A DNA stretch of 55,078 bases from Novosphingobium colocasiae (GTDB lineage: Bacteria; Pseudomonadota; Alphaproteobacteria; Sphingomonadales; Sphingomonadaceae): assembly GCF_014652555.1 (NCBI RefSeq), contig NZ_BMZA01000017.1, forward strand, positions 1 to 55,078, given 5' to 3'. A program made the position numbers and the translations under genes. Every line of letters starts with the position of its first letter. Within the stretch, counting starts at the first letter, position 1. Positions 1 to 8,466 of this stretch are shown one piece after another. Under the pieces are notes generated by a model. That model was not told the origin of the DNA. It searched no databases and was given only the letters and a program-made list of their open reading frames with translations.

Positions 1-60
1 TCAACCACACGGAATCACACCTGCTCCCTCCTTTCAATCACGATGTGTGCATCCGGTAGC

Positions 61-105
61 CTGAAGGGGAGAGGGCTATGAGTTCGGATCAACGAGCCTC
101 GGTAT
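61..105. repeat. Half-copy of the MITE-like repeat seen at 40.7 kb
   Basis: These 45 bases are the reverse complement of 40732-40776 with a single visible mismatch. The segment ends in GGTAT exactly at the stop codon of the leftward gene that ends at 105. Only one terminal arm is present; the bases to its left (1-60) do not match the rest of the 40.7-kb element, so this is a truncated or solo end. I see no gene in 1-104. Confidence 0.75.
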
Positions 106-1496
106 CAGCCGCAAAGTTCCACGAACCCCTGCAGATCGGCCCGGAATCGCTCCTCCTCGCGCGCGCGGGCCTCGCCATCCAGCCGCAGCAGATAGCTGGG
201 GTGCGCGGTCAGCCACAGCGCGGTGCCATCATCCAGCACGTGCGCGCGGCCCCGCTCGCGGCCGATGGCCGGGGTCCGGCCCAGCACGCCGCGCCCGGCG
301 CTGGCTCCCAGCGCCAGGATCGCGCGCGGCCGCACCAGCGCCCGCTCGCTGTCGAGCCACCAGCGGCAATGGTCGATCTCTCCCGCCGTCGGGTTCTGGT
401 GCAGCCGACGCTTGCCGGTCGGCTTGAACTTGAAATGCTTGACCGCGTTCGTGACAAAGGCGCGGCTGCGGTCAAAGCCGATCGCGGCGAGGTGGCTGTC
501 CAGCAACTGCCCGGCCGGGCCGACGAAGGGCCGGGCCTCGCGCTCCTCGGTATCGCCCGGCTGTTCGCCGATCATCATCGTGCGCGCATCGGCCGGACCT
601 TCGCCCGCCACGCCCTGCGTCCCGTTGCAGCCGATCGCGCAACGGCGGCAAGTGGCGATTGCTGCGGCGACCGCATTCAGGCTGTCCGGTGGCCCGGCTT
701 CGGGGAGGGGGGCTGAGCCGGCGATCATGGCCACCTCGCGCGCTTGCGCCCCGGCGATCAGATCGGGGATCTGGCGCGCTTCGGGCAGGTTCTTCCAGAA
801 GCGGCGCGGCATCTCCTTCAGCATTGCCCCCACCTTCAGCCGCGCCGGGTTGAAGATCGAACGGTAATAGCCCAGCCACAATTCCTCGGCGGCATCGTCC
901 TGGGGCAGGGCATCGCGCGAGGCCGGCGGACCTTCGGACAGCGCCGCTCCATCCCAGTGCAGCGACAGGCGCGGGGTCAGGATCGACCAGCGCTGGCTGC
1001 CGAACCGGTCCACGAAAAACCGCGCATTGGCCCGCTCTATCCTATGATCGGGCTCGAACCAGGCCACGAACCGCTCCCCGCCGTCTTCGTGTTCAAGGCT
1101 GCGGAAGCGCACGAAAGCGCGCATCTTGTGAATGTCACGGCGCACTTGCGCGGCCAGCCGCTGAAGATTGCGCACATCGCTGTCGGCCGCATCCTCGATC
1201 AGCCGGGGCCGTTGCTGGAGCCGCCACAGCAGCCGATAGAGCAGATCAAGCCGCGCCGGATCGCGGTGGAGCAGGGCGCTGCGCGCCAGGTCGAGGAAGG
1301 CCCGGCTCGCCCGCACTGTGCCGCCCTGTGTCTCCGGCAAGTCGGGCGCTTGCGCGGTCGCGAACATATCGGCGCAGGCGGCATCCCCGTCGCTCCAGGC
1401 GATGTCCTGCGGCCGCATGCCGGCAATGATGTGCGCGCGGGCCAGCGTGCGCCAGCTTTCGAAATCGTCTGGCTCGGCAAGCCGCGCGGCGATCAC
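105..1496 (-). CDS. udgX: UdgX-type uracil-DNA glycosylase with N-terminal DUF4130 domain
   Basis: Protein of 463 residues with two parts. Residues about 1-250 match the DUF4130 (TIGR03915-type) DNA-metabolism domain. Residues about 265-463 are a family-4-like uracil-DNA glycosylase of the UdgX subgroup. Visible motifs are the paired cysteines C283/C286 near the start of this domain (iron-sulfur ligands in the family), GEQPGD at 310-315 (active-site loop) and KRRLH at 362-366. The last is the UdgX signature loop, whose histidine (here H366) forms a covalent bond to the excised uracil site in the mycobacterial enzyme. The start is GTG and overlaps the TGA of the upstream radical SAM gene (GTGA), so the two are translationally coupled. 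Likely role: recognition of uracil in DNA and tight covalent capture of the site. The domain fusion is common in this family. Confidence 0.9.
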   Translation of the reverse strand: MIAARLAEPDDFESWRTLARAHIIAGMRPQDIAWSDGDAACADMFATAQAPDLPETQGGTVRASRAFLDLARSALLHRDPARLDLLYRLLWRLQQRPRLIEDAADSDVRNLQRLAAQVRRDIHKMRAFVRFRSLEHEDGGERFVAWFEPDHRIERANARFFVDRFGSQRWSILTPRLSLHWDGAALSEGPPASRDALPQDDAAEELWLGYYRSIFNPARLKVGAMLKEMPRRFWKNLPEARQIPDLIAGAQAREVAMIAGSAPLPEAGPPDSLNAVAAAIATCRRCAIGCNGTQGVAGEGPADARTMMIGEQPGDTEEREARPFVGPAGQLLDSHLAAIGFDRSRAFVTNAVKHFKFKPTGKRRLHQNPTAGEIDHCRWWLDSERALVRPRAILALGASAGRGVLGRTPAIGRERGRAHVLDDGTALWLTAHPSYLLRLDGEARAREEERFRADLQGFVELCG

Positions 1497-2734
1497 GCGA
1501 ACAGTTCCATCTGTCGCGGCGAAGGGGCCAGTCTCGCGCGCAGGTCGGCGCGGTCGATCAGCAGCGTCGGCCGCCAGTCGGCGGTGACGATGAACGGGCG
1601 CAGCTTGCGCACCGAAACGGTCAGCCGCGCGATGTCTTCCAGCCGCAGCGTCCGGTGCCGACGCGCTGCCAGCACCGCTTTGACCGCCTTGGTCCCCAGC
1701 CCCGGAACCCGCAGCAGCGCCTCGCGCGGGGCGCGGTTGACATCGACCGGGAACCGGTCCCGGAACTTGAGCGCCCAGGCCAGCTTGGGATCGATATCCA
1801 GCGGCAGCATCCCCCCCGCATCGGCGGCGTCCTGCACTTCGGCCGGGGCATAGCCATAGAACCGCATCAGCCAGTCGGACTGGTACAGGCGATGCTCGCG
1901 CAGCAGCGGCGGGCGCTGCAATGGCAGCACCGCGCTCGCATCGGGGATCGGGCTGAATGCGGAGTAATAGACCCGCCGCAGCCCGAACCGGCCATACAGC
2001 GTGCTCGCCTTGCCCACGATCTGCGCATCGCTGGCCCCGTCAGCCCCGACGATCATCTGGGTCGACTGCCCTGCCGGCGCAAAGCGCGGCGCGGCGCGGA
2101 ACCGGCGCGAGGCGTCCTTCGCCTCGACGATCGCCGATTGCAGATTGCCCATAGCGCCTTCGATGCGCGGCCCGTTCTTGTCCGGCGCCAGCCGGGTCAG
2201 CCCCTGTTCGGTCGGCAATTCCACGTTGATCGACACCCGATCCGCCCACAGCCCCGCCTGCGCCACCAGTTCGGGATCGGCCTCCGGGATTGTCTTCAGG
2301 TGGATGTAGCCGCGAAACTGGTGCTCTTCGCGCAGGATCCGCGCCACCTCGATCAGTTGCGCCATCGTGTGATCGGCCGACCGGATGATGCCGGAGGACA
2401 GGAACAGCCCTTCGATATAGTTGCGACGATAGAAGGAAAGGGTCAGGTCCACCACTTCCTGCGGTGTGAACCGCGCCCGCCGCACATTGGAACTCTTGCG
2501 GTTTACGCAGTAATGGCAATCGAAGATGCAGTGGTTGGTCAGCAGCAGCTTGAGCAATGATATGCATCGCCCGTCCGGCGCATAGGCGTGGCAGATGCCC
2601 ATCCCCTCCGTCGATCCCAGCCCCTTGCCGTCGCGACTGTTGCGCTTGGCAGTCCCCGACGAGGCACAGGAAGCATCGTACTTGGCGGCATCGGCCAGAA
2701 TTTCCAGCCGCTCGCGGAGCGTTTCACGGGACAT
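1493..2734 (-). CDS. Putative DNA-modification/repair radical SAM protein (UdgX partner)
   Basis: A 413-residue radical S-adenosylmethionine protein. Its cluster-binding motif is C69-X3-C73-X2-C76 (CIFDCHYC), the standard CX3CX2C arrangement. The C-terminal third contains a helix-hairpin-helix (VPGLGTKAVKAVLAAR), a DNA-binding fold. This matches the family found next to UdgX genes (TIGR03916 type). The reaction is unknown; cleavage of SAM to a 5-deoxyadenosyl radical follows from the family. It is first in a two-gene leftward operon and overlaps the UdgX gene by 4 bases. The ATG at 2734 is used because the N-terminus aligns in length with the family as I recall it. A role in handling damaged or modified bases is inferred from neighbour and HhH domain only. 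Confidence 0.85.
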   Translation of the reverse strand: MSRETLRERLEILADAAKYDASCASSGTAKRNSRDGKGLGSTEGMGICHAYAPDGRCISLLKLLLTNHCIFDCHYCVNRKSSNVRRARFTPQEVVDLTLSFYRRNYIEGLFLSSGIIRSADHTMAQLIEVARILREEHQFRGYIHLKTIPEADPELVAQAGLWADRVSINVELPTEQGLTRLAPDKNGPRIEGAMGNLQSAIVEAKDASRRFRAAPRFAPAGQSTQMIVGADGASDAQIVGKASTLYGRFGLRRVYYSAFSPIPDASAVLPLQRPPLLREHRLYQSDWLMRFYGYAPAEVQDAADAGGMLPLDIDPKLAWALKFRDRFPVDVNRAPREALLRVPGLGTKAVKAVLAARRHRTLRLEDIARLTVSVRKLRPFIVTADWRPTLLIDRADLRARLAPSPRQMELFA

Positions 2735-2830
2735 TCGTTCTTGATATGTTCGCTAGCGCTTTTACGCAAGCCGGATGCGGCGAACCGAGGGTTTGGATCA
2801 TCAAACCGACGTCACTCGGCCTCCCAGTTC

Positions 2831-2846
2831 GCTCGATACGAACGGA
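2831..2846. repeat. Fragment of the CCGTTCG...TCGAGCG dispersed repeat
   Basis: The 16 bases CGCTCGATACGAACGG are the reverse complement of the core of the repeat units at 15396-15527. The fragment sits in the 163-bp gap between the radical SAM gene start (2734) and the end of the GH130 gene (2898). No other feature is seen in this gap. Confidence 0.5.
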
Positions 2847-2897
2847 ATGTCTGGTGCCGGCGAATATCGCTCCATGGGCTACCAAACCTCGGCGGCA

Positions 2898-4217
2898 CTA
2901 TTCCATACTCGCGATCAGCGCATCGATCGTGCAGGTGGCAAAACCCACGGCACTATCGGAAATGCCGTAGGGGATGAGCAGCCGATCGCCCACTTTCTGA
3001 GCGCCGCAAGTGTAGATGACATTGGGCACGTAGCCGCCGCGATCGGCGTTCTCGGCGGTGAGCACCGGCTCCACCGATCGCGCCAGCACGCGCGAGGGAT
3101 CGTCCTTGTCCAGAAGCGCGCAGCCGAGCGCGTACTTGCGCATCGCGCCGACGCCGTGGGTGAACAGCAGCCAGCCGTGATCGGTCAGGATCGGGCTGCC
3201 GCAATTGCCGATCTGGATGAATTCCCAGGGGTACTTCGGCTCCATCAGCAGCGCGCCTTCCTCGTCCCAGGAATCGATGGTGTCCGAGGTGAGGAGGAAC
3301 AGGTTCTTGCCGTCCTGTCGCCCGATCATCGCATAGCGGCCGTCCACCTTGCGCGGGAACAGCGCCATGCCCTTGTTGCGCCCGGCGCGGCCGCGAATGG
3401 GGGCCAGTTCGAAATTGCGGAAATCGCGGGTGCGCAACAGTTCGGACCGGATCGAGCTGCCAGAATAGGCGGTGTAGGTGCCCAGCCATTCGTAGTCCGG
3501 CTTGCGGGCGGTGCCGTGATTGAAGCGCACCAGCCGCAGGTCTTCAAGACCGTTGCGCTGCTGTTCGGTGATCGGAAAGATCACGCTGTTCGAAAGCGTC
3601 GACTCCGGCTGGCGGTGGACGAAGACGCTGCCGTCATGGTGGCAGTCACTCTGGTCGTCCGGCTCGATCGCGGTCGCGAACGAGGCTTGCGGCCACAGCG
3701 TGAAAGACCCGTCGCGCTCGACGATGCCTTCGCGAAAGACGATCGAACTGATGTGCCCTTCGCCCACTGCGCGCAGGCTCATGATGAAGCGCACCGCGCC
3801 GTTGTGCATGCCCGACTGGTCGGGATGGGGGACGATCGACGGGTTCATCAGCGCTGCCGCGGCAAAGGTATATTCGTGGCAAAAGTACGAGCCGATCAGG
3901 TTCTGCCGGGTGACCGAATAGGCCGCCCGGTCCAGCCCCAGGTTGCGGGCCACTTCCTCGAAGCGTTCGGCGAAGATATTCTCGGTCTGCCAGTGGCGTT
4001 CCTTGAAATCACGCAGCACTCGTTCATATTCAGCCGCCGCCCGCTCCTCGGTCAGGGCGGCAATGTCCTTGACCAGCCGCACGGCCCGCTCGCTCGGCGC
4101 GTTCTGCGCCTGCCAGCCCAAGTGGAACGGGCGCAGCACCACGCGGGCCGGATCGGCCAGCAGGCGCGTTTCGAAAATCTGCAAAGGTTCAGACGGAAAC
4201 TTCTCGGGTCGGTTCAA
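2898..4217 (-). CDS. Glycoside hydrolase family 130 protein (glycoside phosphorylase/hydrolase)
   Basis: A 439-residue protein without a signal peptide, resembling GH130: a five-bladed propeller family containing mannooligosaccharide phosphorylases and some beta-1,2-mannosidases. Recognisable stretches include GLEDLRLVRF, AYSGSSIRSEL, GRNKGMALFPRKVDGRYAMIGR and GYVPNVIYTCGA. The start is TTG at 4217: an in-frame stop lies five codons upstream and a GAGGGG ribosome-binding site lies seven bases before the TTG. The start lies inside the last 29 bases of the glycosyltransferase gene, so the pair is an operon. The protein probably acts in the cytoplasm on a mannose-type glycan or oligosaccharide made or recycled with its partner. 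The specific substrate cannot be read from sequence. Confidence 0.85.
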   Translation of the reverse strand: MNRPEKFPSEPLQIFETRLLADPARVVLRPFHLGWQAQNAPSERAVRLVKDIAALTEERAAAEYERVLRDFKERHWQTENIFAERFEEVARNLGLDRAAYSVTRQNLIGSYFCHEYTFAAAALMNPSIVPHPDQSGMHNGAVRFIMSLRAVGEGHISSIVFREGIVERDGSFTLWPQASFATAIEPDDQSDCHHDGSVFVHRQPESTLSNSVIFPITEQQRNGLEDLRLVRFNHGTARKPDYEWLGTYTAYSGSSIRSELLRTRDFRNFELAPIRGRAGRNKGMALFPRKVDGRYAMIGRQDGKNLFLLTSDTIDSWDEEGALLMEPKYPWEFIQIGNCGSPILTDHGWLLFTHGVGAMRKYALGCALLDKDDPSRVLARSVEPVLTAENADRGGYVPNVIYTCGAQKVGDRLLIPYGISDSAVGFATCTIDALIASME

Positions 4218-6525
4218 GCCGATTCCCCTCGGTCACGGTACGGGTTGTGGCCACTATCGACCTTATGCGGCAGTTCGACAACTGAAAGGCGAGGATGGAT
4301 TCGGCTCCGCAGTTCAGGTTAGCGCCTCTGGGGGTCACTCCGTCGCGACAGCGCCCGGTAGCCAGATCGGCCAGCACCGCGCCGCGATCGTTGGCCCCGA
4401 AGAACCAGGCGTAGGCCATGCAGGCATGGTCGCGCCAGAACACGTCGCCGGTGAGTTCGTAAGCCACCGCCGCCGCTTCGATCGCGGCTTGCGCTTCCAG
4501 CGGCTGCTGATCGAAGGGCATGGCGGTTTCGGGCTGTCCGAAGGTTTCCGAACCGATCGGCCGGAAGTGGCCACTCGCAGAAGTCTGGATGCCGCAGATC
4601 CAGCGCAGGCTTGCCAGCGCTTCATCGATCCAGCCGCTTTCGCCCAGCACGGCCCCCGCTTCCGCCAGCGCCTGGCTCAGGCGCGGGTTGTCGTAAGCCA
4701 ATACGCTCTCGAACCAGTGCCATCCCGGCCGCCGCTGGCTTTCCAGAAAGCCCATCAGCGCCTCGCCGGCATGGCGCACGCATTCGCGCGAAAGTTCGTG
4801 GTCCGGCCGACGGCGCAGCACGCCGCAGGCCCCCAGCGCCACGAACGCCAGCGTGCGCGGGCTTTCCAGCCCGGCCAGCGATGGCAGAACCCGCTCGTAA
4901 AGCTGCAAGGCCCAGGCCACCAGATCGGGATCATCGCTGCGCTCGACCGTATCACCCAGCGCCCACACCGCGCGGCCATTGGAATCCTGCGATCCCATGT
5001 CCTCGCACCAGCCGCGATCGAAGCGCATGAAGTTGCGGAACAGCCCGAGGTCGGGGTTCCAGGCGTGCTGGACGAAGGCGGAAAACACCATCGACCAGCG
5101 CATCCGCTCGGCCGGTTCGATCCCTTCCAGCGCGTTCATCAGCATCAGCGCGCGGGCGTTGTCGTCCAGGCAATAGCCATGGTTGCGATCGGGGACGATG
5201 CCGATGGCGTGCTGGAGCATGCCGGTCGCATCGCACATCGCATAGAAGCCGCGCAGGCCTGGCGTTGCGGTGTAGGAAACGCCGTTCGGCGCAGGGGCGG
5301 CGGCGGTTTCCACCAGCCGTGCGGCAGCCCCGGCAAAGCGCGGCCAGATCGTCTCGCGCCCGCGCCGATAGGCCCGCCGCTGCATCGCCAGCAGCGCCTG
5401 CGGATCATCGAACAGCGCATTCACCGCTGCGGCAATCGCCGCGCTGGAGCCGGGCTCGACCAGCCGCCCGACATCGTTCGCCAGCAATTCGCGCGCGTGG
5501 AGGTAAGGCGTCGATATCACCGCCTTGCCCAGCGCCACGGCATAGCTGAGCGTGCCGGAAGTCGATTGCTGCAGGCCGGGGTAGGGCGTCAGGTAGATGT
5601 CGCTCGCCTCAAGCTGGTCGAGCAGCTCTTCGGTTTCCAGGAAGCGGTTGTCCCACTGGATATGCCGGGTCACCCCCAGCTCGCGGGCCAGCGCTTCCAG
5701 GCTTTCGCGATAAGCCTCGCCTTCCTGCGCCACAAGGTTGGGGTGCGTGGCACCGACGATGCGATAGAGCACTTCGGGATGGCGGGCGATGATCGCGGGC
5801 AGGGCGCGGATGGCGGTTTCCAGCCCCTTGCCGGGCCCCAGCAGGCCGAACGTCATCAGCACCTTGCGACCCGAAAGACCAAGATTGGCCTTGAAATCGT
5901 CCTGGCGACCGAACGGACGATCTGGCGCGCCGTGCTCGATCAGGGTCAACACCTCGCGCCGGGCACCGTACTGCGCCACCAGCAGTTCGAGCGAATGGCT
6001 CGACATCACCATGATCTGCGATGCGCGGGTCACCAGATGGTGCAGGATCGCCCGTTGTCGTTCGGACGGGTGCGACAGCACGGTGTGGCAGGTCAGGATC
6101 AGCGGTGCGGCGACGCGATCGACGAAATCGCACACCATTTCGCCGTCCGGCCCGCCGAAGATGCCGTATTCGTGCTGGAGCCACAGCGCGTCTGCGCCGC
6201 TTTCATTGATATGCCGGGCGGCGCGGGCGTAGGAGTCGGGGTCTGCCTCGGCGATGTGGCGCGGGGCATCCGCGGGAGTGTCCGCAGCGCACAGCGGATA
6301 GACATCGACCGTAATGTCGGGATGAAATTCGGCCAGCTTGTCATGAAGATCGGCTGTGAATGTTGCGATGCCGCACATGCGCGGGCGATAAGTTCCCACC
6401 AGCGCGACCCGGCGCGGCGGTGCCGATCGGCTGGACAAGGCGGCATAGAGCGAGCGAACGGTATCGCCGTCATCCGCCGCAGCGTGGAAATGGGAGGAAG
6501 CAACGTCGAACGGAATGCTGTTCAT
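4189..6525 (-). CDS. Two-domain protein: GT4 glycosyltransferase plus alpha-helical C-terminal domain
   Basis: About 778 residues from the ATG at 6525; a TTG at 6549 could extend it by eight residues. Residues about 40-400 form a GT-B, family-4-type glycosyltransferase: GTYRPRMCGIATFTADL at the N-terminus, a GLLGPGKGLETAI nucleotide-sugar domain start, and the acceptor/donor region TPYPGLQQSTSGTLSYA. Residues about 430-770 are rich in helices and aromatic/acidic pairs (HGYCLDDNARALMLM, GSQDSNGRAVWALG, WFESVLAYDNPRLSQAL). That pattern resembles alpha/alpha-toroid glycan-active domains. The downstream GH130 gene overlaps it by 29 bases. Inference: cytoplasmic synthesis and turnover of a small mannose-containing glycan or compatible solute. 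Donor and acceptor are unknown. Confidence 0.8.
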   Translation of the reverse strand: MNSIPFDVASSHFHAAADDGDTVRSLYAALSSRSAPPRRVALVGTYRPRMCGIATFTADLHDKLAEFHPDITVDVYPLCAADTPADAPRHIAEADPDSYARAARHINESGADALWLQHEYGIFGGPDGEMVCDFVDRVAAPLILTCHTVLSHPSERQRAILHHLVTRASQIMVMSSHSLELLVAQYGARREVLTLIEHGAPDRPFGRQDDFKANLGLSGRKVLMTFGLLGPGKGLETAIRALPAIIARHPEVLYRIVGATHPNLVAQEGEAYRESLEALARELGVTRHIQWDNRFLETEELLDQLEASDIYLTPYPGLQQSTSGTLSYAVALGKAVISTPYLHARELLANDVGRLVEPGSSAAIAAAVNALFDDPQALLAMQRRAYRRGRETIWPRFAGAAARLVETAAAPAPNGVSYTATPGLRGFYAMCDATGMLQHAIGIVPDRNHGYCLDDNARALMLMNALEGIEPAERMRWSMVFSAFVQHAWNPDLGLFRNFMRFDRGWCEDMGSQDSNGRAVWALGDTVERSDDPDLVAWALQLYERVLPSLAGLESPRTLAFVALGACGVLRRRPDHELSRECVRHAGEALMGFLESQRRPGWHWFESVLAYDNPRLSQALAEAGAVLGESGWIDEALASLRWICGIQTSASGHFRPIGSETFGQPETAMPFDQQPLEAQAAIEAAAVAYELTGDVFWRDHACMAYAWFFGANDRGAVLADLATGRCRDGVTPRGANLNCGAESILAFQLSNCRIRSIVATTRTVTEGNRLEPTREVSV

Positions 6526-6920
6526 CTTCGGCGTTCTCTCGGGCCCCAACGGCCGGGGGCTTATGTCAGAGAAAAGTCGGTGCGGGGCTTATGGTTCCCG
6601 CAACTGCGAAGGGATTGCGACGAACGCAGACGGTTTTGCGACAAGGGTGGGGAGGTGAAGAAATGCCTCCCTATTTCTTTGTCATGCTGCACTCGTTTCA
6701 GCATCTATCTGGCGACCTTGCGCCGCCGCCGCCGGTGGAAAAGGGCGACGGCACCGGAGCCGCCCGTCCGTCCCCTCCGGCGCAAACCGGCGGATGGACC
6801 TTGAACCAAGTCCAGAGTGACGAAACAGGGCGGGGGTAGCGCGAATGCAGGGCATCCACGCCGCCGTCGGCGGGAAAGGGCACCGTCTCCGAAAGCCCCT
6901 CCGCCCGACGTCTCAAACCC
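6526..6920. other. Intergenic region upstream of the glycosyltransferase gene, containing a dispersed repeat
   Basis: A 395-bp gap between the glycosyltransferase start and the aldehyde dehydrogenase stop, both leftward genes. It must contain the promoter of the GT/GH130 operon and the end of the aldehyde dehydrogenase transcript. I see a dispersed repeat at 6681-6824 and no convincing gene. No clear sigma-70 boxes were identified. Confidence 0.6.
6681..6824. repeat. Dispersed intergenic repeat, copy 1 (GTCATGCTG...CAGAGTGACGAA type)
   Basis: The left arm GTCATGCTGCACTCGTTTCAG at 6681-6701 continues into GCATC. The right arm at about 6795-6824 reads TGGACCTTGAACCAAG then TCCAGAGTGACGAA. The arms are imperfect inverted repeats of each other, separated by about 90 bases of unlike sequence. 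A second copy of the same design is at 45051-45184. The arms resemble a repeat that I associate with sphingomonad intergenic regions; that association is from memory. Confidence 0.65.
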
Positions 6921-8342
6921 TCAGCGCTTGCCGAGGAAGTATGTCTTCGCGAGGGTATATTCCATCAGCCCCTCGCGGCCGCCCTCCACACCGATGCCGG
7001 ACTGGCGATGCCCGCCGAACGGGGCCAGCGGGGTGAGGTTGCGGCTTTCGTTGACCCATACCGTGCCGGCCGAAACCCGCTCCGCAACGGCGGTGGCGGT
7101 ATCCTCGTCGCCGCCCCACACCGAAGCACCCAGGCCATAGGCGGTGTCGTTGGCGCGGGCGATGGCGTCGTCCACGTCGTCGAACCGGAGCAGCGGGACC
7201 ACCGGGCCGAACTGTTCTTCGCGCACGATGCGGCTGTCTTCGGGCGGATTGTCGATGATGGTGACGGGGATGAAGAACCCCGGCCCTTCGATGTCGCCGC
7301 CGCCCGTCAGGATGTCATGGCCCTGTGCCTTGCTGTCAGCGATGATGGCCCGGACGCGGTCGTACTGGGCGCGGTTGTTGATCGGGCCAAGCTGCGTACC
7401 CTGTTGCGAACCATCGCCGACCTGCACCGTCTTCGCATATTCCACGATCGCATCGCGCAGCGGCTCATAGACGTCTTTGTGGACATAGATGCGCTTGGTC
7501 GCCACGCAGATCTGGCCGTTGTTGCCGAATGCCGACCAGAACAGCTTGGGCGCGATTTCCGCCACGTCCACATCGGGAAGGACGATCGCCGGATCGTTGC
7601 CGCCCAGTTCCAGGGTGATGCGCTTCAGCGAGTGCGAGGCGCTTTCCATGATCCGCTTGCCGGTGGCGGTGGAGCCGGTGAAGCTGATCTTGTCGATCCC
7701 CGGATGCGAGGTCAGCCACGGGCCGAGCCGGTCCGAACCGGAAATGATGTTGAGCACGCCGGCGGGCACGACATCGGCGATCAGCTCGGCCACCCGCAGC
7801 GTGGCGAGCGGGGTGAACGGCGAGGGCTTGAGCACCAGCGTGTTGCCGGTCAGCAGGCACGGCCCGATCTTGAACGCGGCGAGCGAGAGCGGGAAGTTCC
7901 ACGCCGCGATCGAGCCGACCACGCCGATGGGAACGCGCCGCACCTCGATCCGGCGCTTGTCGGTTTCCTCCACCACTTCCACCGGCAGCTCAAGCGCGGC
8001 GATGCCCTTGAGGTAACCGCTCATGCCTTTCACTTCCGATTCGGCGTCCGCATGCGGCTTGCCCTGTTCGGACGTGAGCAGGCGGGCGAGGTTGGCGGCA
8101 TCGGCTGCTATGGCGTCGGCGATGGCGGCCAGCACTGCGCGGCGTTCCTCGATCGGGGTGGCGGACCAGCCGGGGAACGCCTGGCGGGCGGCGAGCACGG
8201 CGGCGTCGAGATCGTCCTCGCTGGCGTCGGGCACGCTGGCGATGGCCTGCTCGGTTGCGGGGTTGATAACCTCGAAGCGCTCTGCCGCGTCAACGAGCTT
8301 GCCGCCGATCAGCATGCGATATGCCGGTGCAGTCTGCGTCAT
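6921..8342 (-). CDS. NAD(P)-dependent aldehyde dehydrogenase
   Basis: A 473-residue member of the aldehyde dehydrogenase superfamily, of usual length. Visible motifs are the nucleotide-binding FTGSTATGKRIM, the general base E245 in ELGGN and the catalytic C279 in NNGQICVATKR. It oxidises an aldehyde to its acid with NAD(P)+ in the cytoplasm. The start at 8342 is chosen because the sequence AAAGGGACAGG lies just upstream; more upstream ATG codons would swallow that ribosome-binding site. It is followed upstream by the TPR gene on the same strand (125-bp gap) but shows no functional link to the cytochrome island. The substrate cannot be decided; betaine-, succinate semialdehyde- and aromatic-aldehyde-type enzymes share these motifs. 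Confidence 0.88.
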   Translation of the reverse strand: MTQTAPAYRMLIGGKLVDAAERFEVINPATEQAIASVPDASEDDLDAAVLAARQAFPGWSATPIEERRAVLAAIADAIAADAANLARLLTSEQGKPHADAESEVKGMSGYLKGIAALELPVEVVEETDKRRIEVRRVPIGVVGSIAAWNFPLSLAAFKIGPCLLTGNTLVLKPSPFTPLATLRVAELIADVVPAGVLNIISGSDRLGPWLTSHPGIDKISFTGSTATGKRIMESASHSLKRITLELGGNDPAIVLPDVDVAEIAPKLFWSAFGNNGQICVATKRIYVHKDVYEPLRDAIVEYAKTVQVGDGSQQGTQLGPINNRAQYDRVRAIIADSKAQGHDILTGGGDIEGPGFFIPVTIIDNPPEDSRIVREEQFGPVVPLLRFDDVDDAIARANDTAYGLGASVWGGDEDTATAVAERVSAGTVWVNESRNLTPLAPFGGHRQSGIGVEGGREGLMEYTLAKTYFLGKR

Positions 8343-8466
8343 CGTCCTGTCCCTTTCCATGGCTGGGAGCGTGCCGGAGGCGGGGGCTGGCCGACCACGC
8401 TTGCAGCCGGGAAGGTGGGGGGCGGCCCCCGCGCCTGTCAAGGGCAACGGTCCGAACGGACCGACC

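Noticed and set aside
3943..6804. Long open frames opposite real genes (also 8652-11522, 25870-28155, 36545-39016, 42092-43861)
   Set aside because: They run antisense to genes with clear domains, have Arg/Pro/His/Ala-rich compositions typical of shadow frames in GC-rich DNA, and lack motifs.
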